NCBI RefSeq assembly: GCF_014205835.1
Contig: NZ_JACHCQ010000046.1
Location: 1 to 35,217, forward strand
Direction: 5' to 3'
DNA length: 35,217 nt
Source of the DNA: Pedobacter sp. AK013
GTDB taxonomy: Bacteria; Bacteroidota; Bacteroidia; Sphingobacteriales; Sphingobacteriaceae
The notes below the pieces were generated by a model. That model did not search any database. It saw only the letters and a list, made by a program, of their open reading frames with translations, and was not told where the DNA came from. Both the position numbers and the translations under genes were made by a program. This document shows positions 7,779-16,243 of this stretch, one piece after another. Each line of letters opens with the position of its first letter. The stretch's first letter is position 1.

Positions 7779-8966
7779 TTAAACTATACTTTTTGTTACT
7801 AATTCGCCGGCTAAGATACGGCTATGTTTGTCAGTTTCTAAATAATCGCTCAATTGTGGTTTTTCAACAAAACTGATTTCTTCCATACACCGTTCAATAA
7901 CCTCGCTCATCTGCAGGAAACCAATTTCATCCTTCAAAAATGCTGCTACAACAATTTCATTTGCGGCATTTAAAATACAAGGCATATTCCCCCCTTTTCG
8001 TAAGGAGGTGAATGCCAGGTCTAAATTCCTGAACGTTCCTAGATCTGCCTTTTCAAAGCTAAAGCTTGGATAATCTAAGAAGTTAAAACGCTTAAAATTG
8101 TTTTTTAGCCTATCGGGATAATTTAAAGCGTACTGAATAGGCAATTTCATATCAGGAACGCCCATCTGCGCCTTCATAGATCCATCGGTAAACTGAACAA
8201 TTGAATGGATGATAGATTGAGGATGAACAATAACATCAATCTGATCTACATCGAGGTTAAACAACCACTTCGCCTCAATTACCTCTAAACCTTTATTCAT
8301 CAGAGATGCAGAATCTATCGTGATTTTTGCGCCCATTACCCAATTGGGGTGTTTTAAAGCCTGCTCTTTTTTTACGGTTGATAAGAAATCTTTTGTTTTA
8401 CCTAAGAATGGTCCGCCGGATGCTGTTAAATAAATTTTCTCAATCTCATTTTGCTCCTCACCAACCAAACATTGAAATATGGCCGAATGCTCTGAATCAA
8501 CTGGTAAAATTTTAACCTGGTGTTCAGTTGCCAGTTGTGTAATCAATTCGCCTGCAACCACCAAAGTTTCTTTGTTGGCTAAAGCAATATTTTTCCCTGC
8601 TTTTATGGCAGCAATGGTAGGTTTTAATCCTACGGAGCCCATTAAAGCCGTTAATACCACGTCGCTATCGCTATAAGCAGCAACTTCTGACAAAGCAGCC
8701 TCACCGGCTAAAACTTTAATATCAAAAGCCGACAAAGCATTTTTAACCTCACTGTACTTGCGTTCATCACAGATTACTACTGCATCAGGTTTAAACTCCC
8801 TCGCCTGCCGGATAAGCAACTCTGAATTCTTTAATGCAGATAGTACAGCCACTTTGAATACTCCAGGATGATCCCTGACAACCTCTAGTGCCTGTGTACC
8901 TATACTTCCTGTAGAACCTAATATGGTTATTCTTTTCAAATCGTTTTTAATATCGTTAATGCTCAA
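7779..8966 (-). CDS. dxr: 1-deoxy-D-xylulose 5-phosphate reductoisomerase
   Basis: Dxr converts DXP to 2-C-methyl-D-erythritol 4-phosphate with NADPH, the committed step of the non-mevalonate isoprenoid pathway. The 395-residue length is normal. The NADPH-binding GSTGSIG is at 17-23, the metal and substrate motif VDSEHSAIFQ is in the middle, and TASGGPF and HPNWVMGAKITIDSA, both diagnostic for the family, follow. The flexible-loop region and C-terminal four-helix domain are complete. The gene precedes rseP by 29 nt and is probably co-transcribed with it. Confidence 0.97.
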   Translation of the reverse strand: MSINDIKNDLKRITILGSTGSIGTQALEVVRDHPGVFKVAVLSALKNSELLIRQAREFKPDAVVICDERKYSEVKNALSAFDIKVLAGEAALSEVAAYSDSDVVLTALMGSVGLKPTIAAIKAGKNIALANKETLVVAGELITQLATEHQVKILPVDSEHSAIFQCLVGEEQNEIEKIYLTASGGPFLGKTKDFLSTVKKEQALKHPNWVMGAKITIDSASLMNKGLEVIEAKWLFNLDVDQIDVIVHPQSIIHSIVQFTDGSMKAQMGVPDMKLPIQYALNYPDRLKNNFKRFNFLDYPSFSFEKADLGTFRNLDLAFTSLRKGGNMPCILNAANEIVVAAFLKDEIGFLQMSEVIERCMEEISFVEKPQLSDYLETDKHSRILAGELVTKSIV

Positions 8967-9013
8967 AGTTAATTAAGCATCTATTTAATCATTTTTTATT
9001 GTTTACCCCTTTT

Positions 9014-9129
9014 TGTCATTCTGAAAGCATCTGTTGAGTCAATCGTCATCTCTACTGGAGCACAGCGAAACGGAGATATCTATCTAAACGGATTTCTCGA
9101 CTGCGTTGCACTACGCTCGAAATGACGAC
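9014..9129. repeat. Composite GTCAT/ATGAC intergenic repeat
   Basis: Three GTCAT-class edges occur: GTCATTCTGAA at 9015, CGTCATCTC near 9044, and an inverse CGAAATGACG ending at 9127. Between the last two, GGAGATATCT and GGATTTCTCGACTGCGTTGC resemble degenerate palindrome arms. It looks like one damaged unit next to a longer one, all in the gap between dxr and the GH3-type gene. Confidence 0.65.
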
Positions 9130-9135
9130 TCGTGG

Positions 9136-10635
9136 TTAAACAATATACTTCTCCAACCCCTCTGCAAACTTCCTATCATTGCTTAAACGTGGCACTTTGT
9201 TCTGTCCGCCCAGTTTCCCTTCACTTTTCATGTAATTTACAAAAGCATCTTTTTGCAAAGTACGTATAATCAATGGCTGAAGGATGTTTCCTTCAATCAG
9301 GTCAAAGTAATAAATATTTTTCTTTTGCAAAGCCTCATCAACCTTTTTGCTAAAAGCAGCCATATCTTTAGGGGCAGACGAAAATTCTACAAACCACTCG
9401 TGGTAAGGCAATTGACCAGCTTCCGGATTAACCTGAGGTGCTACTGTAAATTCTGTAATTTCTACCTGTTCTTCATTGGCCACACTCAAAATTGCCTGTT
9501 CTACCTCTTCTCCTATTACGTGTTCGCCGAAGGCAGAAATGAAATGTTTTATTCGTCCCGTTACCACGATTTTATAAGGGTTTTTCGAAACAAACTTAAC
9601 GGTATCGCCAATACTGTACCCCCATAAACCAGCATTGGTATTTAAAATCAACGCATAGTTGGTATCTAGTTCAATCTCACCTAGCGATAACCTCGTTGGC
9701 TTATCGTTATAATATTCATCAGCCGGAACAAATTCGTAGAAAATACCTGCATCAGCCAATAACAATAAACCTTTATCTTTTTGCGAATCCTGGTAAGCAA
9801 TAAATCCTTCGGAAGCAGGATAGGTTTCAATGGCATCAATTTTTCTACCAATACTTTGCTCAATTTTTGCCCGATAAGGTTCAAAATTTACACCACCGTA
9901 AATAAACAGGCTAAAATTTTTAAATATTTCAGCGATTTTCTTTCCGCCTGATTTCTCTGAAAGTTTATCGAAATACATCTGCACCCAAGGTGGAATACCA
10001 GAAATCAAGGTCATATTTTCATTGATGGTTTCCTCAACTATGGCGTCAACTTTTTGTTCCCAATCTTCAATAATATTGGTTTCATAAGAAGGCAATCGGT
10101 TCTTTTGCAGGTACGCAGGAACATGGTGGGCCACAATGCCCGATAAACGCCCTATATTAATACCGTGCTTTACACTCAGCACCGGGCTCCCTTGCAGAAA
10201 AATCATCTTTCCGTTTACAAAACCGGCCTTACCTGTTTCATTAATATATGTTAAAATGGCATTCCGTGCAGCTTTTATGTGCTCGGGCATCGATTCTTTA
10301 GAAAGTGGAATATATTTTACGCCTGAAGTGGTGCCTGATGTTTTGGCAAAATAAAGTGGTTTACCTTTCCAAAGTACGTCAGATTCACCCGTTACAACAC
10401 GATCTATATAAGGCTTTAATCCTTCGTAATCCTGAACCGGAACATGTTTTTTAAAATCAGCATAAGTTTTAATCTCAGCGAAATGATGATCTTTTCCGAA
10501 TGCAGTATTTTTAGCCTCTTCAATCAGCTTTTTTAAGATATTATGCTGAGCATTTACGGCATTTTGTTTCCATTTGTTAATCTGCCAAACTGCAAATGCC
10601 GCAAAGGGTTTACTTAATGCTGCTTTTAATCCCAT
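9136..10635 (-). CDS. GH3-family acyl-adenylating enzyme
   Basis: The 499-residue product belongs to the GH3 branch of the adenylate-forming superfamily, named for plant auxin-amido synthetases. Bacterial members are presumed acyl-acid/amino-acid ligases, mostly uncharacterised. The three nucleotide-binding motifs are visible: KTSGTTSGVK (98-107), YPASEG in the middle and GYSIGDTVKF later, followed by a GRIKHFISAFGEH motif that starts the mobile C-terminal domain. There is no signal peptide, so the protein is cytoplasmic. It is flanked by a palindromic repeat downstream and a small membrane protein gene 52 nt upstream on the same strand. The substrate cannot be read from the sequence. Confidence 0.9.
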   Translation of the reverse strand: MGLKAALSKPFAAFAVWQINKWKQNAVNAQHNILKKLIEEAKNTAFGKDHHFAEIKTYADFKKHVPVQDYEGLKPYIDRVVTGESDVLWKGKPLYFAKTSGTTSGVKYIPLSKESMPEHIKAARNAILTYINETGKAGFVNGKMIFLQGSPVLSVKHGINIGRLSGIVAHHVPAYLQKNRLPSYETNIIEDWEQKVDAIVEETINENMTLISGIPPWVQMYFDKLSEKSGGKKIAEIFKNFSLFIYGGVNFEPYRAKIEQSIGRKIDAIETYPASEGFIAYQDSQKDKGLLLLADAGIFYEFVPADEYYNDKPTRLSLGEIELDTNYALILNTNAGLWGYSIGDTVKFVSKNPYKIVVTGRIKHFISAFGEHVIGEEVEQAILSVANEEQVEITEFTVAPQVNPEAGQLPYHEWFVEFSSAPKDMAAFSKKVDEALQKKNIYYFDLIEGNILQPLIIRTLQKDAFVNYMKSEGKLGGQNKVPRLSNDRKFAEGLEKYIV

Positions 10636-10687
10636 GTTTAATGCTTGAATTTTGGAATAATAGAGTAATTAATGGCGAATATCGGGC

Positions 10688-11476
10688 TTAAACAATATTA
10701 TGTAAAATATCAGGATGCTCGTCGCCTTTATATTCGCTCGAAATTTTGCGGTATGCAACTGTTAAAGCTACACTGGAAAGCGGAACAATGATAAATGAAC
10801 TTAAAATATTTACAATGAAAGCAATTAACGGCCATTGCAGGTAGTTTAAAAGCAGATAAATTAAATATCCTCCTCCTAAAACAACCAATAGCAACAAAAT
10901 CTTAGTAAAATTTCCTTTAGTAGTGGCCAAACTCAATTTGATCGAATCGAATGGTGTTGCGCCTTTATCAATAATAAAAAATGGAAAAAAGGAGATCCTT
11001 AACCAAGTAATAAAAATGGCAATAATACCCACAGAGATGGCTACATTTTTTACAATTTTGACATTAATTCCGGTATATATAAAAGGAAAAGCAACCAGGA
11101 TTACGACTAAATAAACACCAAGGATACAGCCTACAAAATAAAGGGTAGCTACCAGGAACCTAATAATCTGTTGTCTGGTTGGAAGCGTATCAACAATTTT
11201 CACATCACTTTCTTCATCGTCCATTAAATGGAAAATATATTTAAACAATGAAAGATTAATGGTAAAATAAAGTAAAACGAAAATAATCACCATGATAACG
11301 CTTAAAGCTTTGCTCACATCTTTAATAAAAAAAGCCATTAAGCTTGATGCACTAGCGGTGATAAACATTAAAAAACATAATGTAGCAATAGAGAAATAGT
11401 GTTTTTTGGTAATGCCCCATGCTTTTTGCATTACATCGTTAACGGCGAACGTACTTTCTTTTAGATAATTTATCAT
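10688..11476 (-). CDS. Polytopic membrane protein of unknown function
   Basis: This 262-residue protein has about six hydrophobic segments (roughly 32-52, 60-82, 110-135, 142-165, 190-212 and 215-240) and short charged loops, including an EESDVK patch near 89-94. I do not recognise its family; the overall pattern resembles the 'glycerophosphoryl diester phosphodiesterase membrane domain'/DUF975-like proteins. Its ATG overlaps the stop of the upstream glycosyltransferase (ATGA at 11473-11476), so the two are co-translated. It may therefore act with that enzyme in the membrane. Confidence 0.8.
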   Translation of the reverse strand: MINYLKESTFAVNDVMQKAWGITKKHYFSIATLCFLMFITASASSLMAFFIKDVSKALSVIMVIIFVLLYFTINLSLFKYIFHLMDDEESDVKIVDTLPTRQQIIRFLVATLYFVGCILGVYLVVILVAFPFIYTGINVKIVKNVAISVGIIAIFITWLRISFFPFFIIDKGATPFDSIKLSLATTKGNFTKILLLLVVLGGGYLIYLLLNYLQWPLIAFIVNILSSFIIVPLSSVALTVAYRKISSEYKGDEHPDILHNIV

Positions 11477-12441
11477 TGTTGTTTGAATACCACACGTTTA
11501 AATAAATCCTGTATAAATCCCAAACCATAGGCAGTTAATTGGATAAATGAAGATATAATGCTCAAAAATGCAACTTTTAACGATTTATTTACAGACCATG
11601 AATGAAAAAATATCAACATAAAGTAAATCAATAAGAAGAAGTTACAAACATATGCCAATGGAGGATATATAAAGTTACATAAAATAGTAAAGCCAAAACC
11701 CAATGTGAACAAGGCAGGAAAAAAGTGTACAAGTTTTAATTCTTTTGGGAAATGTTTGTAAATATTGATCCTGGCCCTTCCAAAAAAGTGCAACTGTTTG
11801 TAAAACTGGCTGAAACTTGTGCGGCGCTTATGGTAAACCTTAGCCGCTGGAATTAACCCAATCTTAAAACCATTTTCGTGAATACGGATACTGTATTCTA
11901 TATCCTCTCCCAACCGGGTTAAGATAAAGCCACCCACTTTCTCCCAGGCCTGACGCGAAACACCCATATTAAAACTGCGCGGGTGAAATTGCCCAACATG
12001 TTGTTTGTTTCCGCGGATCCCACCAGTAGTAAAAGGCGAAGTCATGGCATAGCTGATTGCTTTTTGTACCGGCGTAAAACTATCGTGCGCCGCATCTGGA
12101 CCTCCATAAGCATCTAAATGATGTTCATATAGGTAGTTTTTAACAATTTCAAGATAATCGGCCGGAACGAGAATATCTGAATCAAAAATGATAAAATAAT
12201 CTCCTTTAGCCCTTTCAAAACCAAAATTACGGGCAAAACCCTGTCCAGCGTTTTCCTTGAAGTAATATTTAATATCAAGTTTATCCGTATAAGAAGCTAC
12301 AATTTCCTTTGCATCGTTTTTCGAACCATCTTCAATAACCAAAACCTCAAACTGTAAATAAGTCTGTTTGGTCAAGGTATTTAAAAGTTCGTCAATTTCT
12401 TGAGGACGATTATAAAGTGGAATAATGATGGAGAAAAACAT
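11473..12441 (-). CDS. Family 2 glycosyltransferase with C-terminal membrane helices
   Basis: This 322-residue protein has a GT-A nucleotide-diphospho-sugar transferase domain. FFSIIIPLYNRP is at the N-terminus, VIEDGS at 35-40, and FDSDI near residue 92 matches the metal-binding DxD region. After the catalytic part, RLGEDIEYSIRIHENG carries the ED-type catalytic acidic pair and KVYHKRRTSFSQFYKQ is the GT2 C-terminal signature. Two hydrophobic helices (about 235-275 and 285-310) anchor it. The sugar and acceptor are unknown, but a surface glycan or lipid role is likely. It overlaps the next gene by 4 nt. Confidence 0.88.
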   Translation of the reverse strand: MFFSIIIPLYNRPQEIDELLNTLTKQTYLQFEVLVIEDGSKNDAKEIVASYTDKLDIKYYFKENAGQGFARNFGFERAKGDYFIIFDSDILVPADYLEIVKNYLYEHHLDAYGGPDAAHDSFTPVQKAISYAMTSPFTTGGIRGNKQHVGQFHPRSFNMGVSRQAWEKVGGFILTRLGEDIEYSIRIHENGFKIGLIPAAKVYHKRRTSFSQFYKQLHFFGRARINIYKHFPKELKLVHFFPALFTLGFGFTILCNFIYPPLAYVCNFFLLIYFMLIFFHSWSVNKSLKVAFLSIISSFIQLTAYGLGFIQDLFKRVVFKQQ

Positions 12442-12447
12442 GTCTTG

Positions 12448-12511
12448 AAGCTGAAAGCCGAAAGACTAAAGACCAAAGCGCTTTATGCTTTAAGCTTTAG
12501 TCTTTCAGCTT
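12448..12511. repeat. Inverted repeat with AAGCTGAAAG / CTTTCAGCTT arms
   Basis: The right arm (12495-12511) is the exact reverse complement of a 17-mer found at 34091-34107. The left arm (12448-12471) is the same with a 7-nt insertion. The repeat separates two glycosyltransferase genes and overlaps the stop codon of the upstream one. Confidence 0.75.
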
Positions 12512-13460
12512 ATTTAAGTTCTTTTTCGATTAGATATTGATTTCTTTCTGGTGCATTACGCGATAAAAGTTCGGCAATAAAACCTGCCAGAAACATCTGC
12601 GAACCAACAATAATAGCCACCAGCGATAAATAAAATAAAGGCTGATCGGTTACGTCCCGGTAGGCTAACCCCTTCCAGATTAAGATTTGTTTTTCTATAA
12701 GTACATAAAGCGACATAATAATTCCTAAAAAGAAACTCAATACACCTAATGAACCAAAAAAATGCATGGGGCGCTTACCGAATTTACCCACGAAAAAAAT
12801 AGAGAGTAAATCTAAAAAGCCGTTTATAAATCTGCTGAAACCAAATTTTGTGGTGCCATATTTACGTGCACGGTGTTCTACCACCTGCTCGGCTATTTTA
12901 CTAAATCCGGCCCATTTGGCAATTACCGGTATATAGCGGTGCATCTCGCCGTAAACTTCGATGGTTTTAATCACATCGCTACGGTAAGCTTTTAAGCCAC
13001 AGTTAAAATCGTTCAGCGCTATACCACTCATTTTGCGGGTGGCTGCATTAAAGAGTTTAGTAGGTATCGTTTTGGTAATGGGATCGTAACGTTTCTTCTT
13101 CCAGCCCGAAATAATATCAAGCTTTTCTTCCTTAATGCGTCGGTACAATTCAGGAATTTCATCCGGACTATCCTGTAAATCGGCATCCATTGTAATCACT
13201 ACATGGCCCTGCGTGGCTTCGAAACCAACGTTCAGGGCTGCAGATTTTCCGTAATTCCTTCTGAACTTGATCCCTTTTATGGCGGGGTTTTGAGATCTTA
13301 ATTCTTCAATTACCTCCCAGGACCTATCGGTGCTACCATCATCAACCAAAATAACCTCGTAGCTGAAATTATTGGCAATCATCACTTTATCAATCCACGC
13401 CGTTAATTCGGGCAAAGATTCATCTTCATTAAATAAGGGTACTACAACTGATATATCCAT
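12510..13460 (-). CDS. Polyprenyl-phosphate glycosyltransferase (GtrB/DPM1-like GT2)
   Basis: This 316-residue enzyme probably transfers a sugar from a nucleotide donor to undecaprenyl phosphate on the cytoplasmic face of the inner membrane. MDISVVVPLFNE, ILVDDGSTDRSWE and ITMDADLQDSPDEIPEL are the DPM1/GtrB-type donor and metal motifs. NDFNCGLKAYRSDV and RKYGTTKFGFSRFINGFLDL are hallmark stretches of this subgroup. Two long C-terminal membrane helices (about 228-252 and 270-292) match GtrB rather than eukaryotic DPM1. It is probably co-expressed with the neighbouring GT2 gene downstream. Confidence 0.92.
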   Translation of the reverse strand: MDISVVVPLFNEDESLPELTAWIDKVMIANNFSYEVILVDDGSTDRSWEVIEELRSQNPAIKGIKFRRNYGKSAALNVGFEATQGHVVITMDADLQDSPDEIPELYRRIKEEKLDIISGWKKKRYDPITKTIPTKLFNAATRKMSGIALNDFNCGLKAYRSDVIKTIEVYGEMHRYIPVIAKWAGFSKIAEQVVEHRARKYGTTKFGFSRFINGFLDLLSIFFVGKFGKRPMHFFGSLGVLSFFLGIIMSLYVLIEKQILIWKGLAYRDVTDQPLFYLSLVAIIVGSQMFLAGFIAELLSRNAPERNQYLIEKELK

Positions 13461-13473
13461 TTTTGAGTATTAT

Positions 13474-13560
13474 CGTCATTGCGAGAAGGAACGACGAAGC
13501 AATCTATTTTGAAAGATTACCACATTCCTACGCATTTCCCACGCTTCATTCGCAATAACG
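13474..13560. repeat. GTCATTGCGAG palindrome with a decayed right arm
   Basis: The left arm CGTCATTGCGAGAAGGAACG at 13474 and the following GACGAAGCAATCT match the family seen at 32519 and 33377. The right side (CATTCGCAATAACG near 13547) is a degraded complement. Stem integrity has been lost here. Confidence 0.7.
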
Positions 13561-13632
13561 CATTATTAAAAACGTGCAAATTTCATCAAATTAAATGACA
13601 AAACCTGCACGTTCAAAATTTTATAAAAGAAA

Positions 13633-14202
13633 TTAGTCTTCTTTAGGAAACGAGTTAAATGTAACTGGTTCTTTTCTTTTTAAAATAGCAGCCAATATTA
13701 GCGAAAGCACTCCATATAATGCAAGTGAAACGCCAAAACTGGTAAATATATTTTTAAAAGTTGGCTCAAGTTTTTCCTGCATATTACCTGCTTTAGCCAT
13801 AGCTTCATCAATTTGCTCACTAGCCATGCCAAATTTCTCCATCATCGCCCTTTGTGCTGTTTCGATAGCAGCTGCAGCCTTGGCCGGAAGATCAGGATCG
13901 ATAATTTTCATCAGTACAACGTTGTAAAGTGTAGCAGTTAGTGCCAAGATTAATGAAACAATTAAAAAAGCTTTAAAAGCTTCTCCAAATGTCCAAAAAC
14001 CACCAATTTCTTTACGAATGTTAATCCCTACCACTACCAATAAAGCAATAAACAAAACAAATATCCCTATCTGCGCCACAAAGCTGGTGTAAATTAATAC
14101 AGGATCAATAAAATGTAGCGTTAATGATAAAATGATTGAAACTGCAGCCAGCATTAATCCATTTTTTAAAGCCAATTTGGAAATAAGAGCACTCTTGTCC
14201 AT
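13633..14202 (-). CDS. DUF4199 membrane protein
   Basis: This 189-residue Bacteroidota-specific protein of unknown function has four hydrophobic helices (about 13-33, 37-59, 76-97 and 152-171). GGFWTFGEAFKAFLIVSLI (about 67-85) is the conserved core of the DUF4199 family. A charged, alanine-rich soluble loop (about 105-145) lies before the last helix. It follows the acidic-protein gene by 17 nt, so the two are likely an operon. Confidence 0.85.
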   Translation of the reverse strand: MDKSALISKLALKNGLMLAAVSIILSLTLHFIDPVLIYTSFVAQIGIFVLFIALLVVVGINIRKEIGGFWTFGEAFKAFLIVSLILALTATLYNVVLMKIIDPDLPAKAAAAIETAQRAMMEKFGMASEQIDEAMAKAGNMQEKLEPTFKNIFTSFGVSLALYGVLSLILAAILKRKEPVTFNSFPKED

Positions 14203-14219
14203 TTTTTTTTAAATTTTAG

Positions 14220-14888
14220 TTAGTTATTGATTGTTGTGATCAATATATAAGATGCAGCATCGAAAGCTTTGTTACTGCTATACTGAATTAATTCTTTTTC
14301 GGTTTCTTTACTACCTTCTACATCCAGGAAAAAAACCATAAACGGCACAAACAGTTCCTGCATTTCTTCACTAATGTTTAACTTCGCTGCTGTTTTGCAA
14401 ATTTCCTCTACACTGCTTTCTGCAAGCTGCTGGTTACTAATCAATTCTTCGTAAATTTCAAATTCATCCTGAAACTCATCGTCTTCTACCAACAAAAATT
14501 CTTTTAGGAAATCACCCAATTCTGGATCTAAATCTTCGTCCTTACACTCTTTAATGTAAAGCAAAAGATTTAAGAGTTCGGTTCCCCGATCAATAGTTTC
14601 TTCTTCGATATTTGCCCACTCATCGCTTTCCAGATAATCATCTTCTAATTTCTGTACATCGTTGCTAAAGAAATTCACCATCAATAAATCAAAAAATACT
14701 TCACGTAATTCTTCAAATTTAGGATGAGAATCGAAAACCGCATCAAAAGCGGTAGCCTTATCTAAAAAGTTAATATCAAGCTCAAAAGCGGCCAATAATT
14801 CTGTTTCAAACCCCTCTACATTAATAGCCGAAACCTCTGCATACTTGTTAATGGCTGCACTTAGTGCTTTTTTTACTCTGTTATCCAT
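14220..14888 (-). CDS. Very acidic helical protein, unknown function
   Basis: This 222-residue protein is rich in Asp and Glu, with runs such as EECK-DEDLDPE and VEDDEFQDEFEIYEE near the middle and few basic residues. It has no signal peptide or membrane segment and looks all-helical. I do not recognise a family. It is 17 nt upstream of the DUF4199 gene, with which it is probably co-transcribed. It could be a binding protein or chaperone-like partner of that membrane protein; that is speculation. Confidence 0.75.
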   Translation of the reverse strand: MDNRVKKALSAAINKYAEVSAINVEGFETELLAAFELDINFLDKATAFDAVFDSHPKFEELREVFFDLLMVNFFSNDVQKLEDDYLESDEWANIEEETIDRGTELLNLLLYIKECKDEDLDPELGDFLKEFLLVEDDEFQDEFEIYEELISNQQLAESSVEEICKTAAKLNISEEMQELFVPFMVFFLDVEGSKETEKELIQYSSNKAFDAASYILITTINN

Positions 14889-14930
14889 AGGATCAATATT
14901 TTTTAGGATTAAAAGATCATTACATCGATC

Positions 14931-14954
14931 GTCATGCTGAATTCATTTCAGCAT
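14931..14954. repeat. GTCAT-type palindrome, copy 2
   Basis: ATGCTGAA (14934-14941) pairs with TTCAGCAT (14947-14954) around the loop TTCAT. The sequence matches the copy at 28521-28541 exactly. Confidence 0.85.
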
Positions 14955-14986
14955 CTATATAGTCAGGGATGTGGAGTTATTCCAAA

Positions 14987-16243
14987 CTACCCTTCCCAGT
15001 ACTGATTATTATTATAAACCAACTTCACTTTTCCGGTAAGCTCGGCACCCAACAATGGGCTGTTTGCCGATCTTGAATAATTGCTGGCTGCGTTGTACAA
15101 CCATTTTTCGCTGGTGTTAAGTATTGTAAAGTTCGCCTCAGCCCCTTCTTCAATTACCGGAACTAGTAAATTTAACAATTTACGTGGATTAACCGCCAAC
15201 TTCTCTGTAATAAGACCGATATCCAAACCAGCTTTTATCAATAAAGGCACAACAGTTTGCAGCGCTATAATGCCGTAGTGGGCAATTTCGAACTCTACAT
15301 TTTTAAATTCGATTTCCTCGGGGCGGTGCTGAGAAGTAATGGCATCGATGGTTCCATCTTTTAAACCAACAATTAGCGCTTTTACATCAGCTTTTCCGCG
15401 CAAAGGTGGCTTAACCTTATAATTACTATCAAAATCGCTTAAAAGTTCTTCTGTAAACACCAGGTGATGTGCCGTTACATCACATGAAACCTGAACACCA
15501 TCTTTCTTTGCCTTCCGGATTAAAGCGACAGCCCCTGCAGTTGAAATATTGCTGATGTGGATTTTAGTTTCGTTGTAAGAAGCCAGAAAGATATCGCGTG
15601 CGATGTGCATCTCTTCGGCTAATGCCGGTAAACCTTTCATGCCCAAAAGCACAGAATTTTTGCTCTCATTGATCTGCGATTTACCTGCTATAGATTTATT
15701 TTCGGGATGAACCATTAACAAGGCATTAAAACCTTTTGCATATTGTAAAGCGCGACTCATAAAGCCATCATCCTGCAAGGCTTTATCTCCGTCAGAAAAG
15801 GCTACTGCCCCTGCCTGCTGCATATCAAAAAGTTCAGCAAGTTCTTTTGCTTCACGGTTCTGACTTATAGCGCCAACAGGCAAAACATCAACCAAATTGT
15901 TTTTGGCCTTATTAATAATGTATTCTACCTGAGATTTTGACTGTACAACCGGATTGGTTTGCGGCAATAAAGCTAATCCGGTAAAACCACCAGCTTTTGC
16001 GGTTGCGGTTAATGTTTGAATATCTTCCTTAGTTTCGAAACCGGGGTCGCCGGCAGCGCAGTTTAAATCGAAAAAACCCGGCGTTAAAAAAGCACCCTGA
16101 GCATCAAAAATGGTTTCGCTTTTATCGGCAATTAATTTACCTATGTTTTTAATTTTACCATTTTCTACCCGGATATCGCATTGTTGATTATTAAATTTAC
16201 TTTGCGGATCGGCAACGGTTACATTTTTAACCAGGAGATTCAT
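14987..16243 (-). CDS. Dihydroorotase homologue lacking metal ligands (PyrC'-like)
   Basis: The 418-residue product aligns along its length with class I dihydroorotases: N-terminal beta-sandwich, TIM-barrel landmarks (FSDGDKALQD, AKGFNALLMVHPE, TAHHLVF, VNPRKLLNL) and a C-terminal return to the sandwich. Key catalytic positions are gone. The canonical HVHLREPG loop reads NCAAGDPG at 61-68, so both metal-binding His and the substrate Arg are replaced. HISN-ST stands for the usual HxxH-ST, and SQHRPE replaces TDHAPH. An enzyme without these residues is unlikely to be active; by analogy with PyrC' it may stabilise aspartate transcarbamoylase or have another role. It overlaps the upstream BatA-like gene by 4 nt. 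Confidence 0.88.
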   Translation of the reverse strand: MNLLVKNVTVADPQSKFNNQQCDIRVENGKIKNIGKLIADKSETIFDAQGAFLTPGFFDLNCAAGDPGFETKEDIQTLTATAKAGGFTGLALLPQTNPVVQSKSQVEYIINKAKNNLVDVLPVGAISQNREAKELAELFDMQQAGAVAFSDGDKALQDDGFMSRALQYAKGFNALLMVHPENKSIAGKSQINESKNSVLLGMKGLPALAEEMHIARDIFLASYNETKIHISNISTAGAVALIRKAKKDGVQVSCDVTAHHLVFTEELLSDFDSNYKVKPPLRGKADVKALIVGLKDGTIDAITSQHRPEEIEFKNVEFEIAHYGIIALQTVVPLLIKAGLDIGLITEKLAVNPRKLLNLLVPVIEEGAEANFTILNTSEKWLYNAASNYSRSANSPLLGAELTGKVKLVYNNNQYWEG

